From the NCBI GenBank assembly GCA_025612375.1, contig JAAXKN010000026.1:28682-65153 (forward strand): a stretch of DNA of 36,472 nucleotides. The letters are read 5' to 3'. Shown here in pieces: positions 1 through 8,611 of the stretch. A program made the position numbers and the translations under genes. Under the pieces are notes generated by a model that saw only the letters and a program-made list of their open reading frames with translations, was not told where the DNA came from and ran no database searches. This DNA is from Ignavibacteria bacterium. Lineage in GTDB: Bacteria > Bacteroidota > Ignavibacteria > Ignavibacteriales > SURF-24. How positions within the stretch are numbered: position 1 is the first letter of the stretch; each line of letters opens with the position of its first letter.

Positions 1-10
1 TCTCCTATGC

Positions 11-2122
11 TTAGCGGACGATAATAAATTTCACAAACTGGTTATCAGAACTCTTGCCCGTTACTGACTGCGCATCCGTAATAGCCAAGATATAGATGCC
101 GGTGGCAACGAACTGGTTTCCATCGGTCTTCTGATCCCAACTCTCATAATCGGTACCCAGATGATCAAACGACTTTACCAAATCGCCGGTTTCTGTAAAA
201 ACCTTCAGTGTACACTTGTAAGGTAAATTGAAGAATTTGATCCTGTCCGGTGTACCTGAATTGAGAGCTCCTGTTTTGTGTCCGTACCTCGAAGCAGGGT
301 TTGGAACTACTCTCACCAGGTCCGCGTTATCCAGACCGGCCCTGTAAGGAACGGCAGGAATCATCGAACGTGTCGCAAAACGTGAGCTTTCAAGCTTCTG
401 ATTCGGAATTATATCATCCGGGTTCTGTGTACCGTTGTCCACTGCTGTAACTGCATAATAATAGTCAACGCCTCTTTGAACATTCTTATCAACATAAGTC
501 GTCTGGCTGCGGTCTTTTGTCTCATAGACAAGTTCCCACTGCGCTCCGCTCCTCTGGTCAAGAGGATCATCCACTAAAAGAGCTCCCTTTTTCCTGTAAA
601 CTCTCCATGCATACCAGTCATCAACTTTTGTAACCGCATCATTGAAGTATGCCGGATCAGGATATGACCAGCTTACTGTAATCTTGTCGTCTCCTGAGGT
701 AACCGTCATATCAGGAGCCGGAGGCGTTGCTGGAACAGACTGCCCCTTGCTTAAGCGTCCCCAAGCCCAGTTTGCACGGTCAAGCGTCTGCACAAGACTG
801 TCGCGCCCTTTAAGCATGTAATCAAGCTTCTCCTGGTTGGTTATCTTTCCCTGAAGCCAAAGCTTTCCTATTGAATCGGCCTTTGCCCAGCCAATGTCGC
901 CTGCACCAACGGCATAAACAAGTGTAACTGAATCCACTCTTCCGAGCGCCTTGTCTTTTGTAAGCTCATAAGGACCAGCGGTAATAAATCTCATTGGACC
1001 CTTGTTATACTTACCGCCGCTTGTAGGAGGCTCAACAGGGAAGTGCCCGTTGGCGTCATCACCGCGGTATTTCAGCCTTACACCGTTTGAATGGTCGCCC
1101 CAGAGATCTGTCTCTATGCTGGCATGAGCCATTGAATAAGGCTGAGTTCTGTCATCAGAATGATCCTGATAACTCTTGTCCGCATGCAGAAGCGTAAAGC
1201 CCGGTATCTGTGTTGAATACAGGTGGCCTGATGTTCTATCGGGGTCACCCGTGTCATCTTGTGAGCCGTTTGTAAAAGGCTGCGCATTGGGATTATTTGC
1301 GTCCCTGTAGTAAGCAATATAAAGGCTGTCGCGGGCTCCGCCTAACTTCGATGGAACTTTTATCCAGCTGTCGTAGTCATCTTCACCTTCATAGCTGAAA
1401 CCGCCTAAGGCATTGCGTTCGCCTGCTTTCGTAGGACCGAAGCTGAAAGACATCGGCCACCAGAAGCGTATCGTCTGGTCGGGAATGCTGTCAAGCGAAT
1501 TTGCAGTCTGGCGCGGTATCTTTAGCTCGCCTGTGAACTTGTGCGTTGCCTTCCAGATGAAATAGTCGGCATGATCAGGATTGCTGAAGCCGTAGACTTC
1601 AACGTGGCTTCTGATGCCAAACTGGTTTAGAACGTCTTCAAATTCAATCTTAATATCACTCTTAAGGTTTGGGTCAACGGCCCAGAGATATGGAGCATCT
1701 ACTGTAAGTCCGTCTACGACAATGTGCGGGGGACGGTAGCGCCTTGTCTCAAGGCCCCAGTCGGTCGTTCCTGAATTTGTAAGGGCGCCTCCGCTGACGT
1801 ATGATACCTGCTTTACACCCTTTTCATTCAGTATACCGTTATTGTCAAGTGAAAGCGGGTTAAAGATCTGATAAAGCATATTCGACTGCCAGCGGTCGGC
1901 CGGATAGTAGAATATCTCAGTCTTTGATGCATTTGAACCTGTAAGATTCCAGCTGTACATGCTCTGCAGGCCCCCGTCACCGGTCAGCTTATTGAATGTC
2001 ATGTTAATGCGGCCTACATCCAGGTTCATAATGGGAGGATTCTGCCTCCTCTGTCCAAATACCGATAACGCCGGCACAAGGAGTGTTATTATAAATAAAC
2101 TTGTTAAATAGCTTCTTTTCAT
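11..2122 (-). CDS. Secreted protein with FN3-like domain and T9SS/FlgD-like C-terminal domain
   Basis: The 703-residue product starts with a clear Sec signal peptide (Lys-Arg, a hydrophobic stretch, cleavage near VFGQ at about residue 24). A large region of unrecognised fold fills roughly residues 30-470. A fibronectin type III-like segment follows at about 475-580, opening with PAPDMTVTSGDDKITVSW. The last 90 residues begin with VVPNPAS and carry LKVFTETGDLVKSF and ATGIYILAI, the pattern of Por/FlgD-like C-terminal domains used for type IX secretion or surface attachment in Bacteroidota. The start is supported by AAGGAT just upstream, inside the end of the receptor gene. Only 9 bases separate the two genes, so they are probably cotranscribed and the protein may work with that receptor at the cell surface. 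The substrate and any enzymatic activity are unknown; the middle region shows no catalytic motif I recognise. Confidence 0.82.
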   Translation of the reverse strand: MKRSYLTSLFIITLLVPALSVFGQRRQNPPIMNLDVGRINMTFNKLTGDGGLQSMYSWNLTGSNASKTEIFYYPADRWQSNMLYQIFNPLSLDNNGILNEKGVKQVSYVSGGALTNSGTTDWGLETRRYRPPHIVVDGLTVDAPYLWAVDPNLKSDIKIEFEDVLNQFGIRSHVEVYGFSNPDHADYFIWKATHKFTGELKIPRQTANSLDSIPDQTIRFWWPMSFSFGPTKAGERNALGGFSYEGEDDYDSWIKVPSKLGGARDSLYIAYYRDANNPNAQPFTNGSQDDTGDPDRTSGHLYSTQIPGFTLLHADKSYQDHSDDRTQPYSMAHASIETDLWGDHSNGVRLKYRGDDANGHFPVEPPTSGGKYNKGPMRFITAGPYELTKDKALGRVDSVTLVYAVGAGDIGWAKADSIGKLWLQGKITNQEKLDYMLKGRDSLVQTLDRANWAWGRLSKGQSVPATPPAPDMTVTSGDDKITVSWSYPDPAYFNDAVTKVDDWYAWRVYRKKGALLVDDPLDQRSGAQWELVYETKDRSQTTYVDKNVQRGVDYYYAVTAVDNGTQNPDDIIPNQKLESSRFATRSMIPAVPYRAGLDNADLVRVVPNPASRYGHKTGALNSGTPDRIKFFNLPYKCTLKVFTETGDLVKSFDHLGTDYESWDQKTDGNQFVATGIYILAITDAQSVTGKSSDNQFVKFIIVR

Positions 2123-2131
2123 GTTAAATCC

Positions 2132-5100
2132 TTAAATGTTTATACGGAGGCCTAATAAAATTCTTCTTGGATTAAGGAATATCGGCGCTTCAAGCCAGCC
2201 GGTATTTATGTGATTATCGTCTGACTTCCACTGGCCCCACTTGTCTGTGCCTCCTTTGTCCGGAGTCTTAAGTGAATTCTTATAATCGTTATACTGGTTC
2301 TGTGTCATGTTCGACGTGTTGAGCCATTTGTTGTTTGTCAGGTTCTTCACGGTGAATACCAGCTCCAGACTTCCGAATGATGTGTTGAACGCCTTGGAAG
2401 CACGGAAATCAATATTCCAGTAGTTAACGTTATCAGCATAAACCCAGAGACTGCGGTCCAGCTCCGATCCGTTTAAGAGTGTCCTTCCGCCTGAACGCCA
2501 TTCGAAGAAGAAATCGGCATACAAATCACCAATCAGGTAATTTAAGCCGTATAACCCTTCTCCAAGATCAGAAGGTGTATGCAGGTTCAGGTTTGCGTTT
2601 GCCCTCGGAAGAGGATCTGAGGTGTAAACTGATGCTGAACGTGTGGCAAGTTCTCTGTACTTGACAAGATTTTCATAAATTGTCGAAAGTCCCGACTGTC
2701 CTGAACTTGCAACCATATAGTCGTACATTGCGTTGAATGTCACGAACCTTCCAACAGATTTTTCAATGCGCAGTTCAACGCCTCTAACATCCTTGTATCC
2801 GTCAGGTACATACTCTGTAACGTTGTTGTCTTCATACCAGTTTACATACTGGCGCGCAAGAGCACGGTTGCTGATATCTTTATAGTAAGCCGTAATGTTT
2901 GCTATTATATCTGAGAATACCATCTGTTCGTAGCCGAACTCATAAGAAGTCGTCTTTTCCATCTTAAGTCCCGGTGTGGGAACTGTTACGCCGCCAAGCA
3001 CCGTATAAGTGTCATACAGGAAGGCCATCGGCTGTCTCTGATAAAAAGTTCCGTAGTTGAAGTACATCTTGCTGTCTTCAGTAATCGGGAATGAAACACC
3101 AAGCCTCGGCGAGAGGTATACCTGAACGTCATTATCAGTTCTTGGCCATCCCGGAGGATTTGCAATTAAATCCCTGAATGCAAGCCAGCGTTCATAGCCC
3201 TGCGCATCTCCCGGTAGGCTTGGGTATATCTCATTCATCAGGCGGGCATATTCCTCGCTTTCAGGAAAACCTACCTGGAAACCTTTCTTAAATGGGTTGA
3301 AATAGTCAACTCTGAAACCTCCGTTGAGGATCATACCTTCAAATTCAAGTTTGTCCTGAACATAAAGGCCAACCTGCAATGGATTCGATTTCAGGTACTG
3401 CCAGGTGTCAGGCGTATAAGCAAGCTGGCTCTGGAACCAGGTACCTGTGTATACGAAGAAATCTTCCAAACGTGCCGAAAAACCTGCATCCAGCTGGTTA
3501 TGACGCCCAAGCTGTGCGGTAAAGTCGCCCTTTAACTGGAAAGTGGTCGTATAAGATGAATCCACTCTCTGTGCACCTCCGTATAATTTATACGTGCCAA
3601 GCGGGTCGGCACCAAAGTTTGTAGATGCATTCGGGCTTCCATACATAGGAAGTGGGAAGCGGTAATACTTTTTCGTGGCAGCGCTGTACATTGTGTACCA
3701 GAAATTCGGGTTGCTCGTATCAGCCCTGAAAGGCTGAAGGTTCTGATCTGTATACCCCGCCTGGAAATCAAGTGTATAAAATGCCTTGTCAGAAAGCGTG
3801 TGCGTCAGGCGTGCTCCGCCAACAATATATTTCTGGTCAAAGAACTGCAGCCTGCTCTGGTTGAAGAGCTGATCGCTGCTTGCGCCGCCTAAAAGTGCAG
3901 CCTGGCTCTTAACTGAGCTTTCAGTGCTGTTAAGGAACCCAAAACTTTGGGCCTGGTCACTTAAGGCGCCGCCGAAACTCGTACGGCTGCCGCCGCTTAA
4001 TGATGCAACCTTGGCATACATTCCGTTAACCGACAGGCGCATGTTATCCTGCAGCTGTGTGGTTACTTTTAACTGCCCGTTCCAGTCGAGATAATGATCT
4101 CGTCCGCCAAGCGGGAATGCAAACTGCGAATTCTCGTACTTAAAGCCGAAAAGGAAGGTGCTCCTTTTTGCAAATTCACCATAAAGAGGAATCCACTCTC
4201 CGGGAACAGGGCCCGTAATGCTTCCTTCAAAGTAGTAGTCGGGCTTGTTCTGATAGCCATACTTCGGATGCTGTGCTAACCACAGCTCACGCAGCTGGTC
4301 GGCTGTGAACATGCCTAAATCCTTTTTCGTGGCGGCATTGGTCCTTACCTTATTCCAGCCAGGGAAATTCCAGAAGTCACGGGGCACAACGGCTGAATCC
4401 GCCTTCGATACTCCGTTCATGGCATACTGACCGGCATAAACCTTGTAAATCCATGACGAGTCGCTGTAAGGATCAGTTCCGAAATATCTTCTCTGTCCTG
4501 CCGGGGCAACGTCCATCTTCAGGGATACCGTATAACGTTCACGCTGGCCGTCTTTGGTAACAACGTTAAGAAGACCCGACTGTATGCCTCCGTATTTTGC
4601 TTCAAAACCGCCCGTTAAAACCTGTACCTGCTGAATTGTTGTTGAATTCAGCGCAATGTACGAGTTTCCGGAGCGCGGATCCTGAAGCGACATTCCGTCC
4701 AGGCGTACATCAGTCTCCCTGATATTACCGCCTCTGACGCTGAGACCGTTACCCTCAGAGTTGCTTACAAGTTCAACACCTTTTATTCTTCCCATGAACT
4801 CATCAAGCCTTAAGACTGGCATCTGCTCAATCCTTGCCGATGCAACAACTTCCTGTGTGCCAGAAACGTCCTGCTTGATGATTTCCCTCGGGGCTACAAC
4901 AGTAATCTGCTCAGTCTGAATTGAGGTGGAACTGAGCTGAAAGTTTGCTGTAATCGTACGGTCCAGTTCAACTCTTACACCTTTCTGGACTGTAGGGGTG
5001 TAACCGATAATGCTCGAGCTCAGTGTGTAAACACCGGGCTGAACATTCATAATGAAATAATATCCGTCGGCGTCTGTTGCGGCGCCCATTGTCTTAGGAA

Positions 5101-5305
5101 GGGGAACTTCCTTTCCATCGGCAGCAACCATATGCGTAATGACAACAGTTGCGGCCGGCAGAGGTTCACCGGTTTCCTTGTCAGTGACTCGGCCGGTGAT
5201 CTTGCCGTTGGCGGCAAAGACAAAGCTGTTCATGGCTACAAGAACTAGTCCCATAACCACCAGCAGTCTCATCCTTAAGAACATAAAAGTAGATTTGTTT
5301 TTCAT
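2132..5305 (-). CDS. SusC-like TonB-dependent outer-membrane receptor
   Basis: The product of about 1057 residues is an outer-membrane gated channel. After a signal peptide comes a carboxypeptidase-regulatory-like beta-sandwich (GKITGRVTDKETGEPLPAA), typical of Bacteroidota/Ignavibacteria receptors. The plug domain follows (MPVLRLDEFMGRIKGVEL, GLSVRGGN, DVRLDGMSL, QVQVLTGGFEAKYGG), and then a long aromatic-rich beta-barrel reaching the C-terminus. An ATG 30 bases upstream is also in frame. I chose the ATG at 5305 because AGGGA lies 5 bases before it and the signal peptide then begins directly with MKNKS. The gene is first in a two-gene unit with the secreted FN3 protein. A plausible promoter lies at 5353-5381. 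The ligand cannot be told from sequence; no SusD-like partner is present in the window. Confidence 0.93.
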   Translation of the reverse strand: MKNKSTFMFLRMRLLVVMGLVLVAMNSFVFAANGKITGRVTDKETGEPLPAATVVITHMVAADGKEVPLPKTMGAATDADGYYFIMNVQPGVYTLSSSIIGYTPTVQKGVRVELDRTITANFQLSSTSIQTEQITVVAPREIIKQDVSGTQEVVASARIEQMPVLRLDEFMGRIKGVELVSNSEGNGLSVRGGNIRETDVRLDGMSLQDPRSGNSYIALNSTTIQQVQVLTGGFEAKYGGIQSGLLNVVTKDGQRERYTVSLKMDVAPAGQRRYFGTDPYSDSSWIYKVYAGQYAMNGVSKADSAVVPRDFWNFPGWNKVRTNAATKKDLGMFTADQLRELWLAQHPKYGYQNKPDYYFEGSITGPVPGEWIPLYGEFAKRSTFLFGFKYENSQFAFPLGGRDHYLDWNGQLKVTTQLQDNMRLSVNGMYAKVASLSGGSRTSFGGALSDQAQSFGFLNSTESSVKSQAALLGGASSDQLFNQSRLQFFDQKYIVGGARLTHTLSDKAFYTLDFQAGYTDQNLQPFRADTSNPNFWYTMYSAATKKYYRFPLPMYGSPNASTNFGADPLGTYKLYGGAQRVDSSYTTTFQLKGDFTAQLGRHNQLDAGFSARLEDFFVYTGTWFQSQLAYTPDTWQYLKSNPLQVGLYVQDKLEFEGMILNGGFRVDYFNPFKKGFQVGFPESEEYARLMNEIYPSLPGDAQGYERWLAFRDLIANPPGWPRTDNDVQVYLSPRLGVSFPITEDSKMYFNYGTFYQRQPMAFLYDTYTVLGGVTVPTPGLKMEKTTSYEFGYEQMVFSDIIANITAYYKDISNRALARQYVNWYEDNNVTEYVPDGYKDVRGVELRIEKSVGRFVTFNAMYDYMVASSGQSGLSTIYENLVKYRELATRSASVYTSDPLPRANANLNLHTPSDLGEGLYGLNYLIGDLYADFFFEWRSGGRTLLNGSELDRSLWVYADNVNYWNIDFRASKAFNTSFGSLELVFTVKNLTNNKWLNTSNMTQNQYNDYKNSLKTPDKGGTDKWGQWKSDDNHINTGWLEAPIFLNPRRILLGLRINI

Positions 5306-5352
5306 AGCTTCCCTGTCTTTTTGCAGTAAAGGCATTATTTTTTTTCATGGGA

Positions 5353-5381
5353 ATTTTAGATAATATTTCCAGCACAATCAA
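5353..5381 (-). promoter_or_regulatory. Candidate promoter for the TonB receptor operon
   Basis: On the minus strand a TTGATT box (5376-5381) is separated by exactly 17 bases from a TAAAAT box (5353-5358). This places a start site roughly 40 bases before the receptor ATG. The boxes resemble a housekeeping sigma-70 promoter; use of this consensus in this lineage is assumed. Confidence 0.4.
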
Positions 5382-5416
5382 GCAAAGCGGCGGCTAAAGA
5401 TTTTCTAAAAAATGTA

Positions 5417-5445
5417 TTGATAATTTAACAACAGTTTTGTATAAT
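5417..5445 (+). promoter_or_regulatory. Candidate sigma-70-like promoter facing mnmA
   Basis: TTGATA (5417-5422) and TATAAT (5440-5445) are separated by 17 bases, a near-perfect housekeeping promoter on the plus strand. It would give mnmA a leader of about 200 bases. The other TATAAT at 5620-5625 is an alternative start closer to the gene. Confidence 0.4.
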
Positions 5446-5654
5446 CCTTATTTACTCAACCCCGTCTCATCACTCATGCCAAAATCCTGAATCCTATTCC
5501 TGTGAAATTTTTGTAATCATACAGATTCTCGAAGATTCTTCTAAGTAGTTTAGTGCATTAATTGGGAACATCCTTTTTCATAGAATTTCCAAAACTATTT
5601 CTCTATATTTAACGTTGCATATAATTAATATCGGATAATAGAAAGGATTGTGTT

Positions 5655-6755
5655 GTGTCCAAAGGCAGAGTAATTGTGGCTATGTCGGGCGGAGTGGATT
5701 CTTCGGTTGCAGCGGCTTTATTGCATAACGACGGCTATGAGGTAATTGGAATTACAATGAAAACCTGGGGCTTTATGGAAGTAGGCGGGGCCCCGAAGCA
5801 TGAATCGGGCTGCTGCTCGCTTGATGCAATTTATGACGCTAAAAACGTTGCCTCTATAATGGGATTCCCCCATTATACGGTGGATTTTACTAAGGCGTTC
5901 GAGGATGCCGTTATAGACAACTTTGTCGATGAGTACCTCCACGGCAGAACCCCTAACCCATGCGTCATCTGCAACAGGAAAATTAAATGGGAGGAGCTCC
6001 TTAAAAAAGCCGATGCCCTGGACGCTGAATTCGTGGCTACGGGCCATTATGCCAACGTTGAGTTTAATCCGCAGTCAGGACGCTACTGCCTGAAAAACTC
6101 CAAAGATAACGGCAAGGACCAGACCTACGCACTCTGGGGACTTACACAGGAAAGCCTTAAAAGAACAATTTTCCCGCTCGGGATGTATAACAAAAGCGAG
6201 GTCAGAAGCCTGGCCCAAAAATTCAGCCTTAAGACGGCTTCAAAACCCGACAGCCAGGAGATCTGCTTCGTGGCTGATAATAATTATGAGAGGTTCTTAA
6301 GAGAAAAAGCCCCAGATGTTGTTAACAATATCGGGAAAGGGGATATTTTATTAAACGGCAAAAAAATCGGCGAACACCGCGGAATCCCTTTTTATACCGT
6401 GGGACAGAGAAAAGGCCTCGGCATCGCCCTCGGTAAACCGGCTTATGTTACTAAAATAGACTATAACAATAATACAATTGAAATAGGGGATAAAAGTGAC
6501 CTCATGCAGCAGAACCTTCTGGCTGAAGATGTTAATTATGTCTCCATGAGTAACCTTAGGCCCGGAAGCACGGTTATCTGCAAGATCAGGTATTCCGACA
6601 AGGGCTCACTGGCAGAAGTAATTTCTGCCGGTCAGAACAATTTTGAACTGAAGTTTAACACGGCCAAAAGCGCCATTACGCCGGGACAGTCCGCAGTCAT
6701 CTACGACGAACAGGGCTACGTCATTGCAGGCGGAATAATAAATAAGGGGTTTTAA
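5655..6755 (+). CDS. mnmA: tRNA-specific 2-thiouridylase MnmA
   Basis: MnmA adenylates and thiolates U34 of the Lys, Glu and Gln tRNAs, using persulfide sulfur relayed from a cysteine desulfurase. The 366-residue product is full length. The ATP-binding PP-loop SGGVDSS is at residues 11-17. The catalytic cysteines are C103 in NPCVICN and C204 in DSQEICF, and ATGHYA is at 128-133. The C-terminal beta-barrel region includes YTVGQRKGLG. The start is GTG, preceded by GAAAGGA at good spacing; no better in-frame start exists. The gene heads a short cluster with a small membrane protein 3 bases downstream and an HNH protein. Nothing is missing or unusual. Confidence 0.97.
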   Translation: MSKGRVIVAMSGGVDSSVAAALLHNDGYEVIGITMKTWGFMEVGGAPKHESGCCSLDAIYDAKNVASIMGFPHYTVDFTKAFEDAVIDNFVDEYLHGRTPNPCVICNRKIKWEELLKKADALDAEFVATGHYANVEFNPQSGRYCLKNSKDNGKDQTYALWGLTQESLKRTIFPLGMYNKSEVRSLAQKFSLKTASKPDSQEICFVADNNYERFLREKAPDVVNNIGKGDILLNGKKIGEHRGIPFYTVGQRKGLGIALGKPAYVTKIDYNNNTIEIGDKSDLMQQNLLAEDVNYVSMSNLRPGSTVICKIRYSDKGSLAEVISAGQNNFELKFNTAKSAITPGQSAVIYDEQGYVIAGGIINKGF

Positions 6756-6758
6756 CAA

Positions 6759-6950
6759 TTGAACAGGCGGGTTTTAGAATTTTCAAATTATGCCACTCTT
6801 ACAATTATTGCAGTTCTTCTGCTCATTATAGGTTTGAGGGCAGTTTCTCCCGATAAAATGAAATACATACTGTATTTTGCAATTTTTTTGTTAATTTTGC
6901 GCATAGCGTTCAGATTATTTTTCTATTTTCAGGAAAAAAAGATCAGGTAG
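6759..6950 (+). CDS. Small two-helix membrane protein, function unknown
   Basis: This 63-residue protein has two hydrophobic helices (about residues 12-27 and 34-55) joined by a short polar loop (RAVSPDKMK), and ends in a basic tail (QEKKIR). The start is TTG, with AAGGGG about 9 bases upstream, and the gene begins 3 bases after the mnmA stop, so it is probably translated with it. The TAG stop is followed at once by AGGAGG, in the same frame as the downstream HNH protein. I do not recognise a family. It looks like a real small gene because of its ribosome binding site, spacing and membrane-protein composition. Confidence 0.6.
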   Translation: MNRRVLEFSNYATLTIIAVLLLIIGLRAVSPDKMKYILYFAIFLLILRIAFRLFFYFQEKKIR

Positions 6951-7070
6951 AGGAGGCGTGTCTTCGAACCGTACAAAAGTACCAATGGAAAGCTCAATGC
7001 AAAAGTCCTGGTTCTGAATCAAAGCTACGAGCCGCTCTCGATATGTAACGTCAGAAAGGCGATTGTTCTC

Positions 7071-7496
7071 ATGATCCTTAATAAGGCACAGATGGTTGCA
7101 AATAAGGACCATAAAATGATCAATAGCGCCTATAACTCTTTCCCGTGGCCCAGCGTGATACGTCTGAACAGGTATGTTCAGATGCCTTATAAGAAAGTTA
7201 TCCTTTCCCGGAGAAATATACTGAAAAGGGACATGTATAAATGCGCCTACTGCGGCAGAAGCGACCTTCCGCTTACGGTGGACCATATTATACCGAGAGC
7301 CAGGGGAGGTGAGGATAACTGGGAAAACCTCATTACGGCTTGCATAGTCTGCAATAACCGTAAGGGCAACAGAACTCCCGAGGAGGCTAACCTGGTCCTG
7401 CGCATGAAACCCTATAAACCAAACCACATCATGTTTATGACTGCTTCGGTCAGTAAAATGGAAGAATCTTGGAAGCCTTATCTCTTCCAGTCCTGA
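7071..7496 (+). CDS. HNH endonuclease family protein, true N-terminus upstream of first ATG
   Basis: The C-terminal half is an HNH nuclease module. A zinc-type CAYCG is followed by LTVDHIIPRARGG (metal-binding Asp-His), then NWENLITACIVCNNRKG with the second Cys pair. Proteins of this Bacteroidota-type family are usually about 160-175 residues and begin with a conserved LVLN-Q-x-Y-x-P-L stretch. Here that stretch (KVLVLNQSYEPLSICNVRKA) is encoded at 7002-7061, in frame but upstream of the first ATG at 7071. The frame is open from 6951, right after the TAG of the preceding gene, yet contains no ATG, GTG or TTG before 7071. Coordinates given use the first normal start. The natural protein probably begins near 6960-7000 by an unusual start, or after a base lost in the sequence. 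Molecular role unknown; not a restriction partner here. Confidence 0.8.
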   Translation: MILNKAQMVANKDHKMINSAYNSFPWPSVIRLNRYVQMPYKKVILSRRNILKRDMYKCAYCGRSDLPLTVDHIIPRARGGEDNWENLITACIVCNNRKGNRTPEEANLVLRMKPYKPNHIMFMTASVSKMEESWKPYLFQS

Positions 7497-7611
7497 AGAC
7501 TTAAGGCCTGGTATTCAGACTTATTACTTTAAACTGACAAAATTTCTTAATAGATTTAGTGTTTAATTTTTTATTTATTTATTTCTTGAAAAAGTTCAAA
7601 TGAAGGAAACG

Positions 7612-8595
7612 ATGCCGAAAAAGAGAATCTTAAGCGGAATGCGCCCAACAGGTAAGCTTCACCTTGGAAATTACGTCGGAGCGCTTGAAAACTGGGTGAA
7701 AATACAGAATGATTATGAAAATTTCTACCTTGTGGCAGATTACCATATGCTCACTACAGACCTTAATACAGATCCAATTGCTCAGAATACACGGGATATG
7801 GTTATAGACTGGCTTGCTGCGGGCCTGGATCCTGTTAAAAGTCCCTTTTTCAGGCAGTCAAAAATTAAAGAGCATACTGAACTGTTCCTGCTATTGTCAA
7901 TGCTCATTACAACTGCCCGCCTGGAAAGAAACCCTACTCTGAAAGAACAGGTTAGGGACTTAAATGTGGAAAGCTTGGTCTTTGGACACTTGGGCTACAC
8001 GGTGCTCCAGGCTGCGGACATCATGCTCTATAAAGGGGAAGTCGTCCCTGTAGGCGAAGACCAGGTGCCTCACGTTGAAATTACACGCGAACTCGCAAGA
8101 CGCTTTAACCTTCAGTTCGGACAGACGTTCCCGGAACCCGAGGCGCTGCTTACCAGCTTTTCAAGGCTCCCCGGCCTGGACGGCGTGGCTAAGATGAGCA
8201 AGTCCTTAAGTAATGCAATTTACCTCTCTGACACCCCGGACGTTGTAACGGCAAAAATGAAAAAAGCCGTAACAGACCCCTTGAAAGTTAGAAAAGGCGA
8301 CCCCGGACGCCCGGATATATGCGTCGTCTATATGTACCACCAGAAATTTAATACCCCTGAGGCTACATCTGAGGTTGAGGCTGGCTGCCGCTCCGGCGCC
8401 CTTGGATGCGTCGACTGCAAGATGAGAGCCGCGCACAGGATAAATGAGATGCTTACACCGATTCTTGAAAAAAGACGGCACTACGAGGAAAACCCCTCAG
8501 AAGTAGAGGATATTCTCCTCAATGGCGAAAAACGCGCCAAAGCCGTCGCCGAAAGTACTATGCAGGAAGTACACGAAAAAATGAAATTAGGTTAA
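7612..8595 (+). CDS. trpS: Tryptophan-tRNA ligase TrpS
   Basis: TrpS charges tRNA-Trp with tryptophan in the cytoplasm. It is a class I synthetase. The HIGH-type signature is KLHLGN at residues 15-20 of this start, and the KMSKS loop is intact (VAKMSKSLSN, about residue 195). The C-terminal anticodon-binding part ends in a normal position. The product is 327 residues, usual for the family. An ATG at 7600 is also in frame. I prefer 7612 because GAAGGA lies 4 bases before it, while 7600 has no ribosome binding site. This gene opens a run of closely spaced genes that continues through scpA to lysS. I see no T-box or leader structure upstream. Confidence 0.96.
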   Translation: MPKKRILSGMRPTGKLHLGNYVGALENWVKIQNDYENFYLVADYHMLTTDLNTDPIAQNTRDMVIDWLAAGLDPVKSPFFRQSKIKEHTELFLLLSMLITTARLERNPTLKEQVRDLNVESLVFGHLGYTVLQAADIMLYKGEVVPVGEDQVPHVEITRELARRFNLQFGQTFPEPEALLTSFSRLPGLDGVAKMSKSLSNAIYLSDTPDVVTAKMKKAVTDPLKVRKGDPGRPDICVVYMYHQKFNTPEATSEVEAGCRSGALGCVDCKMRAAHRINEMLTPILEKRRHYEENPSEVEDILLNGEKRAKAVAESTMQEVHEKMKLG

Positions 8596-8611
8596 GGCAT
8601 CCGGGTAAAGT

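Larger units (their letters stand above)
5306..5654. other. Divergent intergenic region between the receptor operon and mnmA
   Basis: This 349-base AT-rich stretch separates two divergent operons. I see no convincing open reading frame, tRNA or strong hairpin. It holds the two promoter candidates listed separately, one facing each way, and a second TATAAT (5620-5625) close to mnmA whose upstream box is poor. Confidence 0.6.

Noticed and set aside
6915-7427. 170-codon open frame on the minus strand
   Set aside because: It lies antisense to the HNH gene, whose motifs are unmistakable; the antisense translation has no recognisable domain.
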